From Alcaligenaceae bacterium CGII-47 (lineage in GTDB: Bacteria > Pseudomonadota > Gammaproteobacteria > Burkholderiales > Burkholderiaceae_B), in assembly GCA_019166125.1 (NCBI GenBank), contig JAHTBO010000005.1:114175-178174 (forward strand): a stretch of DNA of 64,000 nt, read 5' to 3'. The translations under genes and the position numbers were made by a program. The first letter of the stretch is position 1. Each line of letters opens with the position of its first letter. This document shows, piece by piece, positions 36,188 through 46,280 of the stretch. The notes under the pieces were generated by a model. That model was given only the letters and a program-made list of their open reading frames with translations. It was not told the origin of the DNA and ran no database searches.

Positions 36188-36343
36188 AGCAAACCGACAC
36201 CTTTTTGATTGCTGTTGCACATCAGTGCAGCCGTCCGATCGCCCGAAGAGCGACGCACCGTAGCAATATTCAATATTTCAAGGTTCAATAAGTACGACTT
36301 GTATCATTCGATATATGTGGTTACCTAAAACCTATCAAGTTAC

Positions 36344-36422
36344 ATCAGGTATGTAGAAATATACGGCTAATTCTGTTGATTAACTTAAATTTTGATACTA
36401 TATCTATCAATGCATACCTGAT
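36344..36422. repeat. 10-bp inverted repeat with a 59-base spacer upstream of flhD
   Basis: ATCAGGTATG at 36344-36353 is exactly reverse-complemented by CATACCTGAT at 36413-36422. One further G-T and one A-T pairing extend the match inward by two positions. The arms are 69 bases apart, which suits two monomer or half-sites rather than one operator. Confidence 0.5.
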
Positions 36423-36472
36423 TTACATGAAATTGCATTTAATATGCGATAAAGTAATTGTTATGTCACGGG

Positions 36473-36512
36473 TCTCGTGATTTTTTGCATCATTTAGAAT
36501 CATATCTCGTGA
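36473..36512. repeat. TCTCGTGA direct repeats upstream of flhD
   Basis: TCTCGTGA occurs at 36473-36480 and 36505-36512, a 32-base period close to three helical turns, so both would face the same side of the DNA. TGTCACG at 36464-36470 adds an inverted copy of the CGTGA core. They end 58 bases before flhD. Confidence 0.45.
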
Positions 36513-36569
36513 CACGCTTGTAAGCGCTTGGTGACGCGAATACCTTGAAAACCTGTTGAAGGCGGAACT

Positions 36570-36890
36570 ATGTCTACTGTTGATGCTTCGTTGCTGAATG
36601 ATATCCAGGAAGTGAATTTATCCTACCTGATGCTGGCCCAGCGTCTATTGCGTGCTAATTTGGCGGCGGGCATGTTTCGACTGGGATTTGACGCAGACGT
36701 CGCCGAAACAGTTCTTAAACTCTCTCCTGCGCAGATCGTTAAGCTTGCTAGCTCCAATTCGGTGATTTGCGCGTTCCGTCTGAATGATGGTCAGCTACTT
36801 TCGTCGCTGACCCATGATGTGCTCGGTGGTGTATTACAGCAGGCGCATTCGACGATCTTGCTCGCGCAGCGCGATATCGCTATCGCTTGA
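36570..36890 (+). CDS. flhD: Flagellar master regulator subunit FlhD
   Basis: A 106-residue FlhD. Conserved segments are [19 protein letters not shown] at the N-terminus, MFRLGF, and the helix-turn-helix-like [21 protein letters not shown] carrying the cysteine that can form an inter-subunit disulfide. With FlhC it forms the D4C2 activator of class 2 flagellar promoters. The stop codon is followed almost at once by flhC, so they are co-translated. Confidence 0.95.
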   Translation: MSTVDASLLNDIQEVNLSYLMLAQRLLRANLAAGMFRLGFDADVAETVLKLSPAQIVKLASSNSVICAFRLNDGQLLSSLTHDVLGGVLQQAHSTILLAQRDIAIA

Positions 36891-36892
36891 TC

Positions 36893-37462
36893 GTGGCTAC
36901 CCAAAAAAGCGTCGCGCGCGAGGCAGATGAAATCCTGCTCGCCACAGAAATGATTCGTCTGGGCGCGCGTCTACAGGTGCTTCAGGCCGAGACATCCCTG
37001 AGTTACGACCGGCTCGCGCGTCTGTACCGGGAGGTCAGGGGGGCCTCCCCTCCTAAGGGCATGTTGCCTTTTTCTGTGGACTGGTTCATGACCTGGTTGC
37101 CGAATATCCATTCGAGCATGTTCTATAGCATCTATCACTACATGGATCGCGTCACGCCCGCCAAAAAATCTTACGCGCTGGTCGAGTCTTATAAGCTCTA
37201 CCTAGAGCAATCTGCCGCGGGCAGCCAGCCTGGCGAGGAACAGACCGAGCCGGTGCTCAGCTTTACCCGGGCCTGGATGCTGATTCGCTTCTTTGATAGC
37301 GGCATGGTGCAACAGTCGCGCTGCGAGCGTTGCACGGGGGCCTTTATCGCCCACGCACATGATCCGCAGACGGGTTTTGTCTGCGCAATCTGTAAGCCTC
37401 CCCCTCGCGCAGGTAAGACCCGGGCACGTCGCAAGGCGGTTGCTGCGCACCAGATATCGTGA
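36893..37462 (+). CDS. flhC: Flagellar master regulator subunit FlhC
   Basis: A 189-residue FlhC. The zinc-binding cysteines are present as CERC and CAIC (four Cys near residues 145-170). The conserved LPFSVDWFMTWLPNIHSSMFYSIY segment and FTRAWMLIRFFDSGMVQQSRC are typical. No ATG exists at the start: the candidates are GTG 36893, two bases after the flhD stop, or TTG 36887 overlapping it. GTG is preferred. The basic C-terminal tail is of the usual kind. Confidence 0.93.
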   Translation: MATQKSVAREADEILLATEMIRLGARLQVLQAETSLSYDRLARLYREVRGASPPKGMLPFSVDWFMTWLPNIHSSMFYSIYHYMDRVTPAKKSYALVESYKLYLEQSAAGSQPGEEQTEPVLSFTRAWMLIRFFDSGMVQQSRCERCTGAFIAHAHDPQTGFVCAICKPPPRAGKTRARRKAVAAHQIS

Positions 37463-37595
37463 TCTGGCAGATTCGCTCCTCGGACTTTGCGGAACGATAG
37501 AGCGGATTTGACGACAAAAATCCCTATTGAAGGATGTTTTTGAGCGCCTTGAATCAGGCGATGATTAAGATCACCTACACCATCAAGGCGTACAC

Positions 37596-38465
37596 GTGTT
37601 TATTCTGTTTGGTTATTTGATCGTCTTTTTCTCCGTATTCGGAAGCTTTGTGATGCTGGGCGGTCACCTTGGTGCGCTGTATCAGCCCTTCGAGTTTGTG
37701 TTGATTGCCGGGGCAGCCGTGGGCTCTTACATCGCGGCAAGTAACGGGACATCGGTGCGGCTGCTGATGCATGCCATTCCTAAGGCCATCCGCCGCAATC
37801 CCTATGGCAAACCCTTGTATATGGAGCTGATGGCTTTGCTCTACACCTTGCTCAACAAGGCGCGTAGAGACGGGCTCATGGCAATCGAGTCAGATATCGA
37901 GGAGCCCAAGGACAGTCCGATTTTTTCTCAATACCCGCAGATTGCGCGCGACCCCAGAATCATGGAGTTTCTGACCGATTACCTGCGCATCATGATCAGC
38001 GGCAATATGAACTCGTTCGAGATCGAGACGCTGATGGATCAAGAGATCGAGGCGTCGCACGCAGAGCATCACAGCCCGGTTAATGCGGTACGCGCCGTGG
38101 CTGATGCCTTGCCTGCCTTCGGTATTGTGGCAGCCGTATTAGGCGTGGTGAAGGCCTTGGCCTCTGTGGACCAACCGCCAGCGATTCTTGCAGATCTGAT
38201 CTCCAAGGCCATGGTCGGGACGTTTCTGGGTATTTTGCTTTCTTATGGTTTTGTCGGCCCGTTTGCCGAAGCCGTCGAGCGTCAGTCGGTGGCCTCCATC
38301 AAGGTGCTAGAGTGCATTAAGGTCACGTTGCTGGCCAGTATGAATGGCTATCCGCCGCCGCTCGCGGTCGAGTTTGGCCGTAAGGTGTTGTTTTCGTCGG
38401 TGCGGCCGTCATTTGCCGAGCTCGAGGCTCATGTGCGCCAGTCCAAGAACCAGGCTGCTCGGTAA
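37596..38465 (+). CDS. motA: Flagellar motor stator protein MotA
   Basis: A 289-residue inner-membrane stator subunit with four transmembrane segments. The cytoplasmic loop carries the charged torque residues near DGLMAIESDIEEPKDSPIF. The C-terminal pair of helices has ALPAFGIVAAVLGVVKAL and GTFLGILLSYGFVGPFAEAV. The start is GTG 37596 with AAGG seven bases upstream, giving the family N-terminus FILFGYLIVFFSVFGSF. A 133-base gap after flhC holds a short CGCCT/AGGCG hairpin without a T-run. Confidence 0.94.
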   Translation: MFILFGYLIVFFSVFGSFVMLGGHLGALYQPFEFVLIAGAAVGSYIAASNGTSVRLLMHAIPKAIRRNPYGKPLYMELMALLYTLLNKARRDGLMAIESDIEEPKDSPIFSQYPQIARDPRIMEFLTDYLRIMISGNMNSFEIETLMDQEIEASHAEHHSPVNAVRAVADALPAFGIVAAVLGVVKALASVDQPPAILADLISKAMVGTFLGILLSYGFVGPFAEAVERQSVASIKVLECIKVTLLASMNGYPPPLAVEFGRKVLFSSVRPSFAELEAHVRQSKNQAAR

Positions 38466-38483
38466 TGTTGGGGGGCGCCTGAG

Positions 38484-39506
38484 ATGGCCACTTCCAACAC
38501 CGGTCGCGTCGTCGTCAGGCGTAAGCGCGCATATAGCGAGAGCCACCACGGCGGCAGCTGGAAGATCGCTTACGCGGACTTCGTGACGGCCATGATGGCT
38601 TTTTTCCTGGTGATGTGGCTGATCTCGCTCGTCCCTTCTAATGATCTCAAGGCGATCGCTGAGTATTTCCGTATGCCCTTGATGACCGCCATTACGGGCG
38701 GGCCCAATATGGACGTCAGTAAATCAGTCATCCCCGGGGGCTCGCCGAGTATCATTCCGAATAAATTTCCCATGCCAGGCATTGATCTAAGCCAGGATCG
38801 GGACGACCGTTTGGACATGGAGCGTTTAGAGGATCTTAAAACCGAGCTTGAAAATCTGATCGAGAGCAATCCCGTCTTGAAGGAGTTTCGGCCGCAGTTA
38901 TTGCTGGATATGACGCCTGATGGCTTGCGTATCCAGATTCTTGATAAGCAGAGCCGTCCGATGTTTGCCACGGGGAGCGCCGTGATTCAGCCCTATATGC
39001 GCGATATCTTGCGCGAATTGGCGCCCATGCTCAGCAAGATGCCCAATTCACTGACAATTTCCGGGCATACGGATGCCATACGCTATGCGTCGGGCGATCG
39101 TGACTACAGTAACTGGGAGCTCTCTGCGGACCGAGCCAATGCTGCGCGCAAGGCGCTGGTTGCTGGCAGCCTGGTCGAGAACAAGGTCAAGCGCGTGCTA
39201 GGCCTTGCCGATACCGTCAACCTCATTAAAGACAACCCCGTAGCGGCCGTTAACCGACGGATCAGCCTATTAGTGTTAAATCGTCGTGCAGAACGCCGGA
39301 TTGATGAGCAAAATGCGTCGGGCCAGGACGAACTACGCATTCGCACGCGTTCGACGCTATTGGGCGAGAACGCAACCCTAGAACAGGTGCCTTCACCTGC
39401 GCCGCTCACGACGGATCTACCCATCATGCCCACCACACCCAGCACGGCCTCCGCCGCACCCACGACATCGGAACCAACCGCAGTCGAAAACGCGCAGGCC
39501 AATTAG
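38484..39506 (+). CDS. motB: Flagellar motor stator protein MotB
   Basis: A 340-residue stator subunit. The single transmembrane helix carries the proton-carrying Asp32 (AYADFVTAMMAFFLVMWL). A plug/linker region follows. The peptidoglycan-binding OmpA-like domain (about 145-265) shows LTISGHTDAIRYASGDRDYSNWELSADRANAARKAL. The C-terminal 60 residues are a Pro/Ala/Thr-rich tail. It pairs with MotA, 18 bases upstream. Confidence 0.94.
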   Translation: MATSNTGRVVVRRKRAYSESHHGGSWKIAYADFVTAMMAFFLVMWLISLVPSNDLKAIAEYFRMPLMTAITGGPNMDVSKSVIPGGSPSIIPNKFPMPGIDLSQDRDDRLDMERLEDLKTELENLIESNPVLKEFRPQLLLDMTPDGLRIQILDKQSRPMFATGSAVIQPYMRDILRELAPMLSKMPNSLTISGHTDAIRYASGDRDYSNWELSADRANAARKALVAGSLVENKVKRVLGLADTVNLIKDNPVAAVNRRISLLVLNRRAERRIDEQNASGQDELRIRTRSTLLGENATLEQVPSPAPLTTDLPIMPTTPSTASAAPTTSEPTAVENAQAN

Positions 39507-39521
39507 GTAAGGATCGATGTT

Positions 39522-41576
39522 ATGAGTACAGGTGTTGACCTTAGTGAATTTTTTGATACATTCTTTGATGAGGCTGATGAGTTGCTCAATGATATGGAGC
39601 AACTGCTGTTGGGCCTGGATATCGATAATCCCAACCAAGAAGACCTGAGCGGGATTTTTCGTGCGGCGCATTCAATCAAGGGTGGGGCCGGCACATTTGG
39701 ATGTTTTGAGCGTTTGGCCGAAACCACGCACATACTCGAAAACCTGCTCGATCTGATTCGGCGCGGCGAGATGCCGCTGCATAAGGACATGATCGATATT
39801 TTTTTGGAAACCAAGGATGTGTTAACAGAACAAGTCGCAGCATATCGTGGCGGTGGTCAGCCCGATCAAGACGCCTACGAGCGTATTTGCGCGCAGTTGC
39901 GCGCCCTGGCACTAGAGCAGACGTCTGCGGCGCCAGAACCTGCCGCCGCCCCCGTTGCGGCGCCTATCGTGCAGGCGCCAGCGCCAGTCGCTGACGCGGC
40001 ATCGGTCGATGCGCTGCCTCTATGTGTGCGGATATCGAATATTGATGACAAGGATATCGAGCCGCTGGTCAATGAAATGGCCTTGATGGGCGAAATTCTG
40101 CATCGCGAGCATGCCGCGCGTGTTTTGTCACTATGGCTTAAAACGACAACTTCGGCGGATGATCTGGAAGCCGTATGTTGCTTTATTGTTAACGCGGATC
40201 AGATCCAGATCACGCACGCCATGCCGCCTGGCACCAAGCCTGTGCCGCTTGCCAGCGCGCCTGAGGATGTCGCGGATGATCACCCTCAGCGCGAACATGA
40301 ACAACACGCTGAAAGCGTCAAGCAAGCGCCCAGCAAACCATCTGCCGCAGATAAAGCAAGCGATAAAGCGGCAAACAAGCCCGCAGCCAAGCCCAAAGAA
40401 ACCGGCACTATCCGCGTAGGGGTCGAAAAAGTCGACCAGATTATTAATCTTGTCGGCGAGTTGGTCATTACGCAGGCGATGCTCGTCCAGACCGCCCAGT
40501 CGCTCGATCCGGTCCTGCATGATCGACTGCTTAGTGGGATTGAGCAGCTCGAGCGCAATGCGCGCGATTTGCAGGAATCCGTGATGTCCATACGTATGAT
40601 GCCGATGGATTACGTGTTTAGCCGCTTTCCCAGGGTCGTACGCGAGAACGCCGTCAAAATGGGTAAGCAGATTCGTCTGGTCACCAAGGGCCAGGCAACC
40701 GAACTGGACAAGAGCTTAATTGAACGCATTATCGACCCCTTGACCCATTTGGTGCGCAACAGCCTGGATCATGGCCTGGAAATGCCTGAAGCCCGTATGG
40801 CCCAAGGTAAGGCACCCGAAGGTGTGTTGACCTTATCAGCACAACACAATGGCGGACAAATCGTCATTGAGGTGTCCGATGATGGCGCCGGGCTCAGTCG
40901 GCCACGTATTCTTAAAAAGGCAATGGCTCAGGGCTTTCCTGTCTCTGATAGCACACCCGACGATGAGCTTTGGCAGCTGATTTTTGCGCCTGGCTTCTCG
41001 ACGGCCGAACAGGTCACGGATATCTCGGGACGCGGGGTGGGGATGGATGTGGTGCGTCGTAATATCCAGGCCATGGGGGGGCATGTCCAGCTGTCCTCGC
41101 GCGAAGGCTTGGGCACGACGACACGTATTGTGCTGCCACTTACCTTGGCAATTCTGGACGGTATGTCGGTCCAGGTGGGCGCCGAGACCTTCATCCTGCC
41201 CCTGAGCCATGTGACTGAATCCATGCAGGCGACGGCCGAGCAGATACACCGTATCTCGGACACCGAGCATATGTTGCATGTGCGCGGCGAGTATCTGCCG
41301 ATTGTCGCCTTGCATGAGGTCTTTAATGTGGCCGAAGCCGAGACTGACCTTACTCGTGCGATTGCTGTGATTCTTCAGGCCGAGGACATGCGTTTTGCGC
41401 TGATGGTCGATCATCTGATTGGCCAGCATCAGGTTGTTGTCAAAAACCTCGAAGCCAATTACCGCAAGGTACCGTGTATTTCCGCTGCGACGATTCTGGG
41501 CGACGGAAGTGTGGCGCTGATCGTGGATGTATTTGCGCTACGTCGCACCACGCAGACGCGCGCGGTTGCCGCCTGA
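39522..41576 (+). CDS. cheA: Chemotaxis histidine kinase CheA
   Basis: A 684-residue CheA with the complete domain order. P1 Hpt: [16 protein letters not shown] with the phospho-acceptor His50. An Ala/Pro-rich linker follows, then a P2-like domain (about 165-245) and a second Lys/Ala/Pro linker. P3 dimerisation starts about 292 ([26 protein letters not shown]). P4 kinase contains [12 protein letters not shown], the DDGAGL box and [17 protein letters not shown]5, CheW-like, closes the protein (from about 545). It phosphorylates CheY and CheB. Next to CheW and a receptor gene. Confidence 0.96.
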   Translation: MSTGVDLSEFFDTFFDEADELLNDMEQLLLGLDIDNPNQEDLSGIFRAAHSIKGGAGTFGCFERLAETTHILENLLDLIRRGEMPLHKDMIDIFLETKDVLTEQVAAYRGGGQPDQDAYERICAQLRALALEQTSAAPEPAAAPVAAPIVQAPAPVADAASVDALPLCVRISNIDDKDIEPLVNEMALMGEILHREHAARVLSLWLKTTTSADDLEAVCCFIVNADQIQITHAMPPGTKPVPLASAPEDVADDHPQREHEQHAESVKQAPSKPSAADKASDKAANKPAAKPKETGTIRVGVEKVDQIINLVGELVITQAMLVQTAQSLDPVLHDRLLSGIEQLERNARDLQESVMSIRMMPMDYVFSRFPRVVRENAVKMGKQIRLVTKGQATELDKSLIERIIDPLTHLVRNSLDHGLEMPEARMAQGKAPEGVLTLSAQHNGGQIVIEVSDDGAGLSRPRILKKAMAQGFPVSDSTPDDELWQLIFAPGFSTAEQVTDISGRGVGMDVVRRNIQAMGGHVQLSSREGLGTTTRIVLPLTLAILDGMSVQVGAETFILPLSHVTESMQATAEQIHRISDTEHMLHVRGEYLPIVALHEVFNVAEAETDLTRAIAVILQAEDMRFALMVDHLIGQHQVVVKNLEANYRKVPCISAATILGDGSVALIVDVFALRRTTQTRAVAA

Positions 41577-41607
41577 GATTATCAATTTAAGTATTTCGGA
41601 GAACGAA

Positions 41608-42105
41608 ATGAACCTAGACAGCACACAAAATCAGACTGATGGTCAGGGCAAAGAATTTTTGATTTTCACCTTGGCCGAGCAGGAATACGGGATTGATATC
41701 CTCAAGGTCCAAGAAATTCGAGGCTATGACGCACAGACGGTTACGCGCATTGCAAATGTCCCTTCATTTATAAAAGGGGTGACAAATCTGCGTGGTGTCA
41801 TTGTGCCGATTGTCGATCTGCGCATGAAGTTCAATATGGATAACGTGGAATACAACCATCAGACCGTCGTGGTGATCTTGAATGTGCGCTCGCGCGTGAT
41901 GGGGGTCGTGGTGGACGGTGTGTCGGATGTGTTGATTCTGCAATCCGCGCAGATCAGCCCGGCCCCGCAGTTCGGCTCGGCTTTTTCCACCGAGCATCTG
42001 ACGGGTATTGGCACGGTCGGCGAGCGCATGCTGATCCTGGTGGACATCGAAAAGCTTATGACTAGCGACGAGATGGCCTTAGTCGAGAGTGCTGCAATCG
42101 CCTGA
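41608..42105 (+). CDS. cheW: Chemotaxis coupling protein CheW
   Basis: A 165-residue CheW linking receptors to CheA. Characteristic segments are [52 protein letters not shown], and [16 protein letters not shown] 41608 is chosen since GGAG lies 6 bases upstream; the frame runs up into cheA without support. It lies 31 bases behind cheA. Confidence 0.95.
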   Translation: MNLDSTQNQTDGQGKEFLIFTLAEQEYGIDILKVQEIRGYDAQTVTRIANVPSFIKGVTNLRGVIVPIVDLRMKFNMDNVEYNHQTVVVILNVRSRVMGVVVDGVSDVLILQSAQISPAPQFGSAFSTEHLTGIGTVGERMLILVDIEKLMTSDEMALVESAAIA

Positions 42106-42157
42106 TCACCTGCCACGACACTTACCGCCCAAGGTCTAATTGAAGGAATCATGGCAT

Positions 42158-43879
42158 ATGCATACGCGCAAAAAATCATTTTTAGGCGCTCTTAAAGTCC
42201 GCACCAGTTTGATTCTGGTGCTTGTTTTTTTCTTTGTGATGCTTGTTTCGGGGGCCGCATTAGGTGTCTTGTCACTAAAGATAAATAACGAGGCACAAAG
42301 GTCTATTGTCGCCAGCCAGCAGGTCATAAGCAGCCTTGATACGGCGCTCGGCGAGTACCAGGACGTCCAGGTTGTGATGGGTCGGGTCATGGCCAGCTTC
42401 GTCATCAATAGCGACTTGTTGAATAATAATATTGCCCAGACTTGGGGCAGCACAGGCGACGCAGGCGATGCCTTGACCGGGCTAAGCGATGCGAGCCGCG
42501 AACTGTTGGCGCAGACAGATCAGCAGATCATGGACTCCAAGAAAGCCTTCGACCTATTCAAGCAGCAGGCGCGCGAGGCGCTCGACCCCGCTAGCGGTTA
42601 CGAGCAGATCATTACCTTCTACGATGAGCTGATCGCTACAGGGCTCGTGCCGCTCATGGGTTCGCTCAAGGCCGCAAAAATGGAGGAGTTCGATGCGATG
42701 CTGGCTGATCGGGTCATCCCGATGGAAGCGAAGCTGCATCAGGCCTACCACACGCTGCGCGAGTTTCAGCAGACACGTACCCAGGCGGCGATCGCCCGCG
42801 AAGAATCGCATTATCAGATCGTGCTGTGGGTCGTCGGGGTGTCGATGGTGTTTGCACTATTGTTTGCGATTGCCGCGTACATCTTTTTGCGGAACGTCGT
42901 GCTGCGCCCCCTGGTGCAGGCAGGGGCTCACTTTGATCGGATTGCAGGGGGGGATCTCACCGAATCGGTTGAGGTCTGGTCACGCAACGAGATCGGTCGC
43001 TTGTTCGAGTCCTTGCGGCGCATGCAGGATAGCTTGGTCCAGACTGTCTCGTCCGTGCGTCGAGGCGTTGCCGAGATTCGCTTGGGTTCCAAGGAAATCT
43101 ATATGGGCAATACCGACCTAAGCAGCCGTACCGAGCAGCAGGCTGCCTCCTTGCAGCAGACGGCAGCAAGTATGGAAGAGTTGGCGAGCACGGTGCGTCA
43201 GAACTCGGATAACGCCGAGCAGGCCGATCGCCTGGCCAAGAGCACCGCCGAGGTGGCGCAGCGCGGCGGTGCGGCAGTCGCAGTGGTCGCCGAGACGATG
43301 CAGGAGATCACCACGAGTTCAAGCAAAATGTCCGAGATCGTCAGCGTGATTGATGGCATTGCCTTCCAGACAAATATTCTGGCCTTGAACGCTGCGGTTG
43401 AGGCCGCCCGGGCGGGCGAGCAGGGCAAGGGCTTTGCCGTCGTCGCGGGGGAAGTGCGCTCGCTTGCTCAGCGCAGCGCCCAGGCCGCCAGAGAGATCAA
43501 GGGCCTGATTGACGAGTCCCTGAATAAGGTTCAGGCGGGCTCGTCTCGGGTGCGTGACGCTGGCCAGATCATGGACGAGGTGGTGCAGTCTGTGCACGGT
43601 GTAACAGCCATTATGGACGAAATTTTTTCTGCCTCACGAGAGCAATCCGAGGGAATCCTGCAAATTAATCTTGCGGTGACAGAGATGGATGGGGTGGTGC
43701 AGCAGAACGCCGCGCTGGTTGAACAGGCCGCCGCTGCAGCAGGCTCTTTACAAGAGCAGGCCGAGCGCCTGAACGATGCCGTCTCGGTCTTTAGGGTACA
43801 AGAGCACGGCGCGGTGATCGATGAGGCCGCCGATCGGCTGCCCTATCAGGGCGCGGCCCTCGCGCTTGCGGGGGGTTGA
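42158..43879 (+). CDS. Methyl-accepting chemotaxis protein (membrane receptor, Tar/Tsr-like)
   Basis: A 573-residue transmembrane chemoreceptor. TM1 is TSLILVLVFFFVMLVSGAALGVL (about residues 16-38). A periplasmic four-helix-type domain follows (about 40-210), then TM2 IVLWVVGVSMVFALLFAIAAYIFL, and a HAMP domain. The signalling tip is [54 protein letters not shown]. Methylation-helix Glu/Gln pairs are visible near RTEQQAASLQQTAASMEEL. There is no C-terminal NWETF-type tether. ATG 42158 with AAGGA ten bases upstream is preferred over TTG 42140. The ligand is unknown. Confidence 0.92.
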   Translation: MHTRKKSFLGALKVRTSLILVLVFFFVMLVSGAALGVLSLKINNEAQRSIVASQQVISSLDTALGEYQDVQVVMGRVMASFVINSDLLNNNIAQTWGSTGDAGDALTGLSDASRELLAQTDQQIMDSKKAFDLFKQQAREALDPASGYEQIITFYDELIATGLVPLMGSLKAAKMEEFDAMLADRVIPMEAKLHQAYHTLREFQQTRTQAAIAREESHYQIVLWVVGVSMVFALLFAIAAYIFLRNVVLRPLVQAGAHFDRIAGGDLTESVEVWSRNEIGRLFESLRRMQDSLVQTVSSVRRGVAEIRLGSKEIYMGNTDLSSRTEQQAASLQQTAASMEELASTVRQNSDNAEQADRLAKSTAEVAQRGGAAVAVVAETMQEITTSSSKMSEIVSVIDGIAFQTNILALNAAVEAARAGEQGKGFAVVAGEVRSLAQRSAQAAREIKGLIDESLNKVQAGSSRVRDAGQIMDEVVQSVHGVTAIMDEIFSASREQSEGILQINLAVTEMDGVVQQNAALVEQAAAAAGSLQEQAERLNDAVSVFRVQEHGAVIDEAADRLPYQGAALALAGG

Positions 43880-43907
43880 ACCCATATGTTGTACGGCATC
43901 AGCCCTC

Positions 43908-44750
43908 ATGAATGACGCAGTCGCGAATTCCTTCTTTTCTCAGCCGGTCTTGCCCAAGGCAGAGGGCGAGGATCTCACGCGGGCCGTGCAGACCTTGCGC
44001 CGACGCACCGGTATTGTCCTGGGCGAGCATAAGCTTGATATGGCAGCGCGTACCCTGGGCCTGCATACCCATCGTCTCGGGCTCAATACCGTACGTGAAT
44101 ATCTTTCCATGCTCGAGCAGAACCCCTCATCTGCAGAGTGGGATCGGTTCGTTAGCGCGTTCACGATCAATCACACCGCGTTTTTTCGGGAACAGCATCA
44201 TTTCAAAACGCTGGCACAGTTTGCCCGCGGGCGTGATAAACCCTTTTCCGTATGGTGTTGTGCCTCCTCGACAGGCGAGGAACCGTATACCATTGCGATG
44301 ACAATACATGATGCCTGTGGGCCCTCAGAAAGTGGCCTATCGGTGATTGCGACAGATATTGATACGCAGGCGATCGCTCTGGCGCGCAAGGGCGTTTATA
44401 CGCTGGACCGGGTCAAGCCCATCCCGGCCGAGTTCCTCAAGAAATATTTTCTGCGCGGAACCGGCAAACAAGCCGGCATGGCCATGGTCAAGCCCCTCAT
44501 CCGCAATATGGTTGAGTTTCAGGAGCTCAATCTAGTGGCCCCAACCTGGCCGCTGAATCAGAAATTCGATGCGATATTTTGTCGAAATACCATGATCTAT
44601 TTCGATAAGCCCACACAAACCCAGATACTAGAGCGCTTTGTTCCTTTGCTCAAACCAGGCGGCTTGCTGTTTGCAGGTCACTCAGAGAACTTCACCTATA
44701 TCACCAAGGCATTGCGCCTTCAGGGTCAGACGGTCTACACCGTTGCTTGA
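43908..44750 (+). CDS. cheR: Chemotaxis protein methyltransferase CheR
   Basis: A 280-residue SAM-dependent methyltransferase that methylates receptor glutamates. It has the N-terminal alpha domain (GIVLGEHKLDMAARTL, TINHTAFFREQHHF) and the SAM site VWCCASSTGEEPYTIAM. VIATDIDTQAIALARKGVY and FDAIFCRNTMIYFDKPTQ complete the fold. ATG 43908 (MNDAVANSFF) is chosen over an upstream in-frame start at 43821 that lies inside the receptor gene; the ribosome site is weak. Unlike many beta- and gammaproteobacterial clusters, the next gene is cheB with no cheD between. Confidence 0.94.
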   Translation: MNDAVANSFFSQPVLPKAEGEDLTRAVQTLRRRTGIVLGEHKLDMAARTLGLHTHRLGLNTVREYLSMLEQNPSSAEWDRFVSAFTINHTAFFREQHHFKTLAQFARGRDKPFSVWCCASSTGEEPYTIAMTIHDACGPSESGLSVIATDIDTQAIALARKGVYTLDRVKPIPAEFLKKYFLRGTGKQAGMAMVKPLIRNMVEFQELNLVAPTWPLNQKFDAIFCRNTMIYFDKPTQTQILERFVPLLKPGGLLFAGHSENFTYITKALRLQGQTVYTVA

Positions 44751-44783
44751 TGATATCGGCAATATTTTGTTGATGCGGTAATT

Positions 44784-45839
44784 ATGAAGAAAATTCGTGT
44801 GTTATGTGTGGATGATTCCGCTCTGGTGCGTAGCCTCATGAGCGAGATCATCAATGGGCAGCCTGATATGGAAGTGGTCGCGACCGCGCCGGATCCGCTG
44901 ATTGCCCGCGACCTGGTCAAGCAACACAATCCAGACGTTCTGACGCTCGATGTAGAGATGCCACGCATGGATGGCCTGGATTTTCTCGAGCGCTTGATGC
45001 GACTCAGGCCCATGCCTGTCGTGATGGTGTCCTCGCTTACCGAGCGTAACTCGGACGTCACCATGCGTGCCCTGGAATTGGGGGCTGTGGATTTTGTCAC
45101 CAAGCCCAAGCTCGGCCTACGCGATGGGCTGCTCGAGTACAGTGACATGATCGCCGACAAGATCCGGGCAGCCGCCCATTCGCGCCCCCGGCGGCGCCCG
45201 ACGGACCAGGCCGGACCACGTCAGCGCCTGTCCCATACGACGTTCTCGACAACCGAAAAGCTCATCATGATCGGCTCGTCGACGGGGGGCACAGAAGCGA
45301 TTCGTCAGGTGCTTGAACCTTTGCCGGCGAACAGTCCGGCCATCATGATTACGCAACATATGCCTGCGGGCTTTACGCGTTCGTTCGTCCAGCGCCTTGA
45401 TGGCTTATGTGCCGTAGAGGTGCATGAGGCCGAGGATGGTCAGCGTGTACTGCCTGGGCATGTGTATCTGGCGCCCGGCGGGGTGGCACACATGAAGCTC
45501 GCCCGGTCAGGCGCCAATTACGTCGTTAAACTCGACTATAGTGAGCCCGTCAACCGCCATCGTCCATCCGTTGATGTATTGTTTCATTCGGCCGCACAGG
45601 TCGCGGGAAAGAACGCAATTGGTGTGATCCTCACGGGGATGGGCAAGGACGGCGCCCAAGGCATGCTGGCGATGCGCCAGGCTGGCGCGCTGACCTTTGC
45701 CCAGGATGAGGCCAGTTGCGTGGTGTTTGGTATGCCGCGCGAGGCCTTGCTTATTGGTGCAGCCGAGCAAGCTGTGCCTCTGGATGAGATGAGCGAACGA
45801 ATTTTAAAAAGTGCTGGTGCCTATGGGCATCGTGTCTGA
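44784..45839 (+). CDS. cheB: Chemotaxis response regulator protein-glutamate methylesterase CheB
   Basis: A 351-residue CheB. The receiver domain has the phospho-acceptor Asp56 ([12 protein letters not shown]) and Lys108 in VTKPK. A linker of about 40 residues is rich in Arg and Pro. The methylesterase domain carries the catalytic Ser in [12 protein letters not shown] (about 165), His192 in TQHMPAGFT and the late Asp in [13 protein letters not shown]. It removes receptor methyl groups when phosphorylated by CheA. Confidence 0.95.
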   Translation: MKKIRVLCVDDSALVRSLMSEIINGQPDMEVVATAPDPLIARDLVKQHNPDVLTLDVEMPRMDGLDFLERLMRLRPMPVVMVSSLTERNSDVTMRALELGAVDFVTKPKLGLRDGLLEYSDMIADKIRAAAHSRPRRRPTDQAGPRQRLSHTTFSTTEKLIMIGSSTGGTEAIRQVLEPLPANSPAIMITQHMPAGFTRSFVQRLDGLCAVEVHEAEDGQRVLPGHVYLAPGGVAHMKLARSGANYVVKLDYSEPVNRHRPSVDVLFHSAAQVAGKNAIGVILTGMGKDGAQGMLAMRQAGALTFAQDEASCVVFGMPREALLIGAAEQAVPLDEMSERILKSAGAYGHRV

Positions 45840-45884
45840 CCTGGCAAACGAAACCGCTGCCGTTTATATTTTGGAGAGTGATCA

Positions 45885-46268
45885 GTGGTACAAAAAACCA
45901 TGAAGATTCTGATCGTCGATGATTTTCCGACGATGCGCCGGATCATTAAGAACCTACTCAAGGACCTGGGCTTTGAGAACGTCGACGAGGCAGAGGATGG
46001 TCTGATGGGTCTAGAGAAATTACGTAACGGTAATTTCGACTTTGTTGTGTCTGACTGGAATATGCCCAATATGGATGGCTTGGTGATGTTGCAGAACATC
46101 CGTGCTGATCCAAACCTCGCCAAGCTGCCCGTGCTGATGGTGACGGCGGAGGCTAAAAAAGACAACATCATCGCCGCTGCTCAGGCGGGCGCCAATGGCT
46201 ACGTTGTCAAACCCTTTACAGCTGCGACCCTAGAGGAAAAGCTCAACAAGATTTTTGAAAAGCTCTGA
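45885..46268 (+). CDS. cheY: Chemotaxis response regulator CheY
   Basis: A 127-residue single-domain receiver that binds the flagellar switch when phosphorylated. The acidic pair DD is at residues 11-12, phospho-acceptor Asp56 is in [12 protein letters not shown], Thr in [11 protein letters not shown] and Lys in [15 protein letters not shown]. The start is GTG 45885 with GGAG nine bases upstream; the internal ATG 45900 would remove part of the first strand. It is followed by cheZ after 12 bases. Confidence 0.95.
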   Translation: MVQKTMKILIVDDFPTMRRIIKNLLKDLGFENVDEAEDGLMGLEKLRNGNFDFVVSDWNMPNMDGLVMLQNIRADPNLAKLPVLMVTAEAKKDNIIAAAQAGANGYVVKPFTAATLEEKLNKIFEKL

Positions 46269-46280
46269 TCGGAGAAAAAC

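Larger units (their letters stand above)
36188..36569 (+). promoter_or_regulatory. Long AT-rich upstream region of flhDC
   Basis: A 382-base gap without a credible gene. The part from about 36285 to 36510 is markedly AT-rich compared with both flanks, as is usual for the heavily regulated flhDC promoter. It contains a perfect 10-bp inverted repeat and two TCTCGTGA direct repeats, listed separately. I could not assign -35/-10 elements with confidence. A good ribosome site (AAGGCGGA) precedes flhD. Confidence 0.6.

Noticed and set aside
36210-36230. Terminator after glpD
   Set aside because: A short stem (TGCAC-ATCA-GTGCA) exists, but no T-run follows on either strand.
37545-37560. Terminator after flhC
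   Set aside because: A 5-bp CGCCT/AGGCG stem with a 6-base loop is present, but it is weak and lacks a T-run, so it was not listed as a feature.
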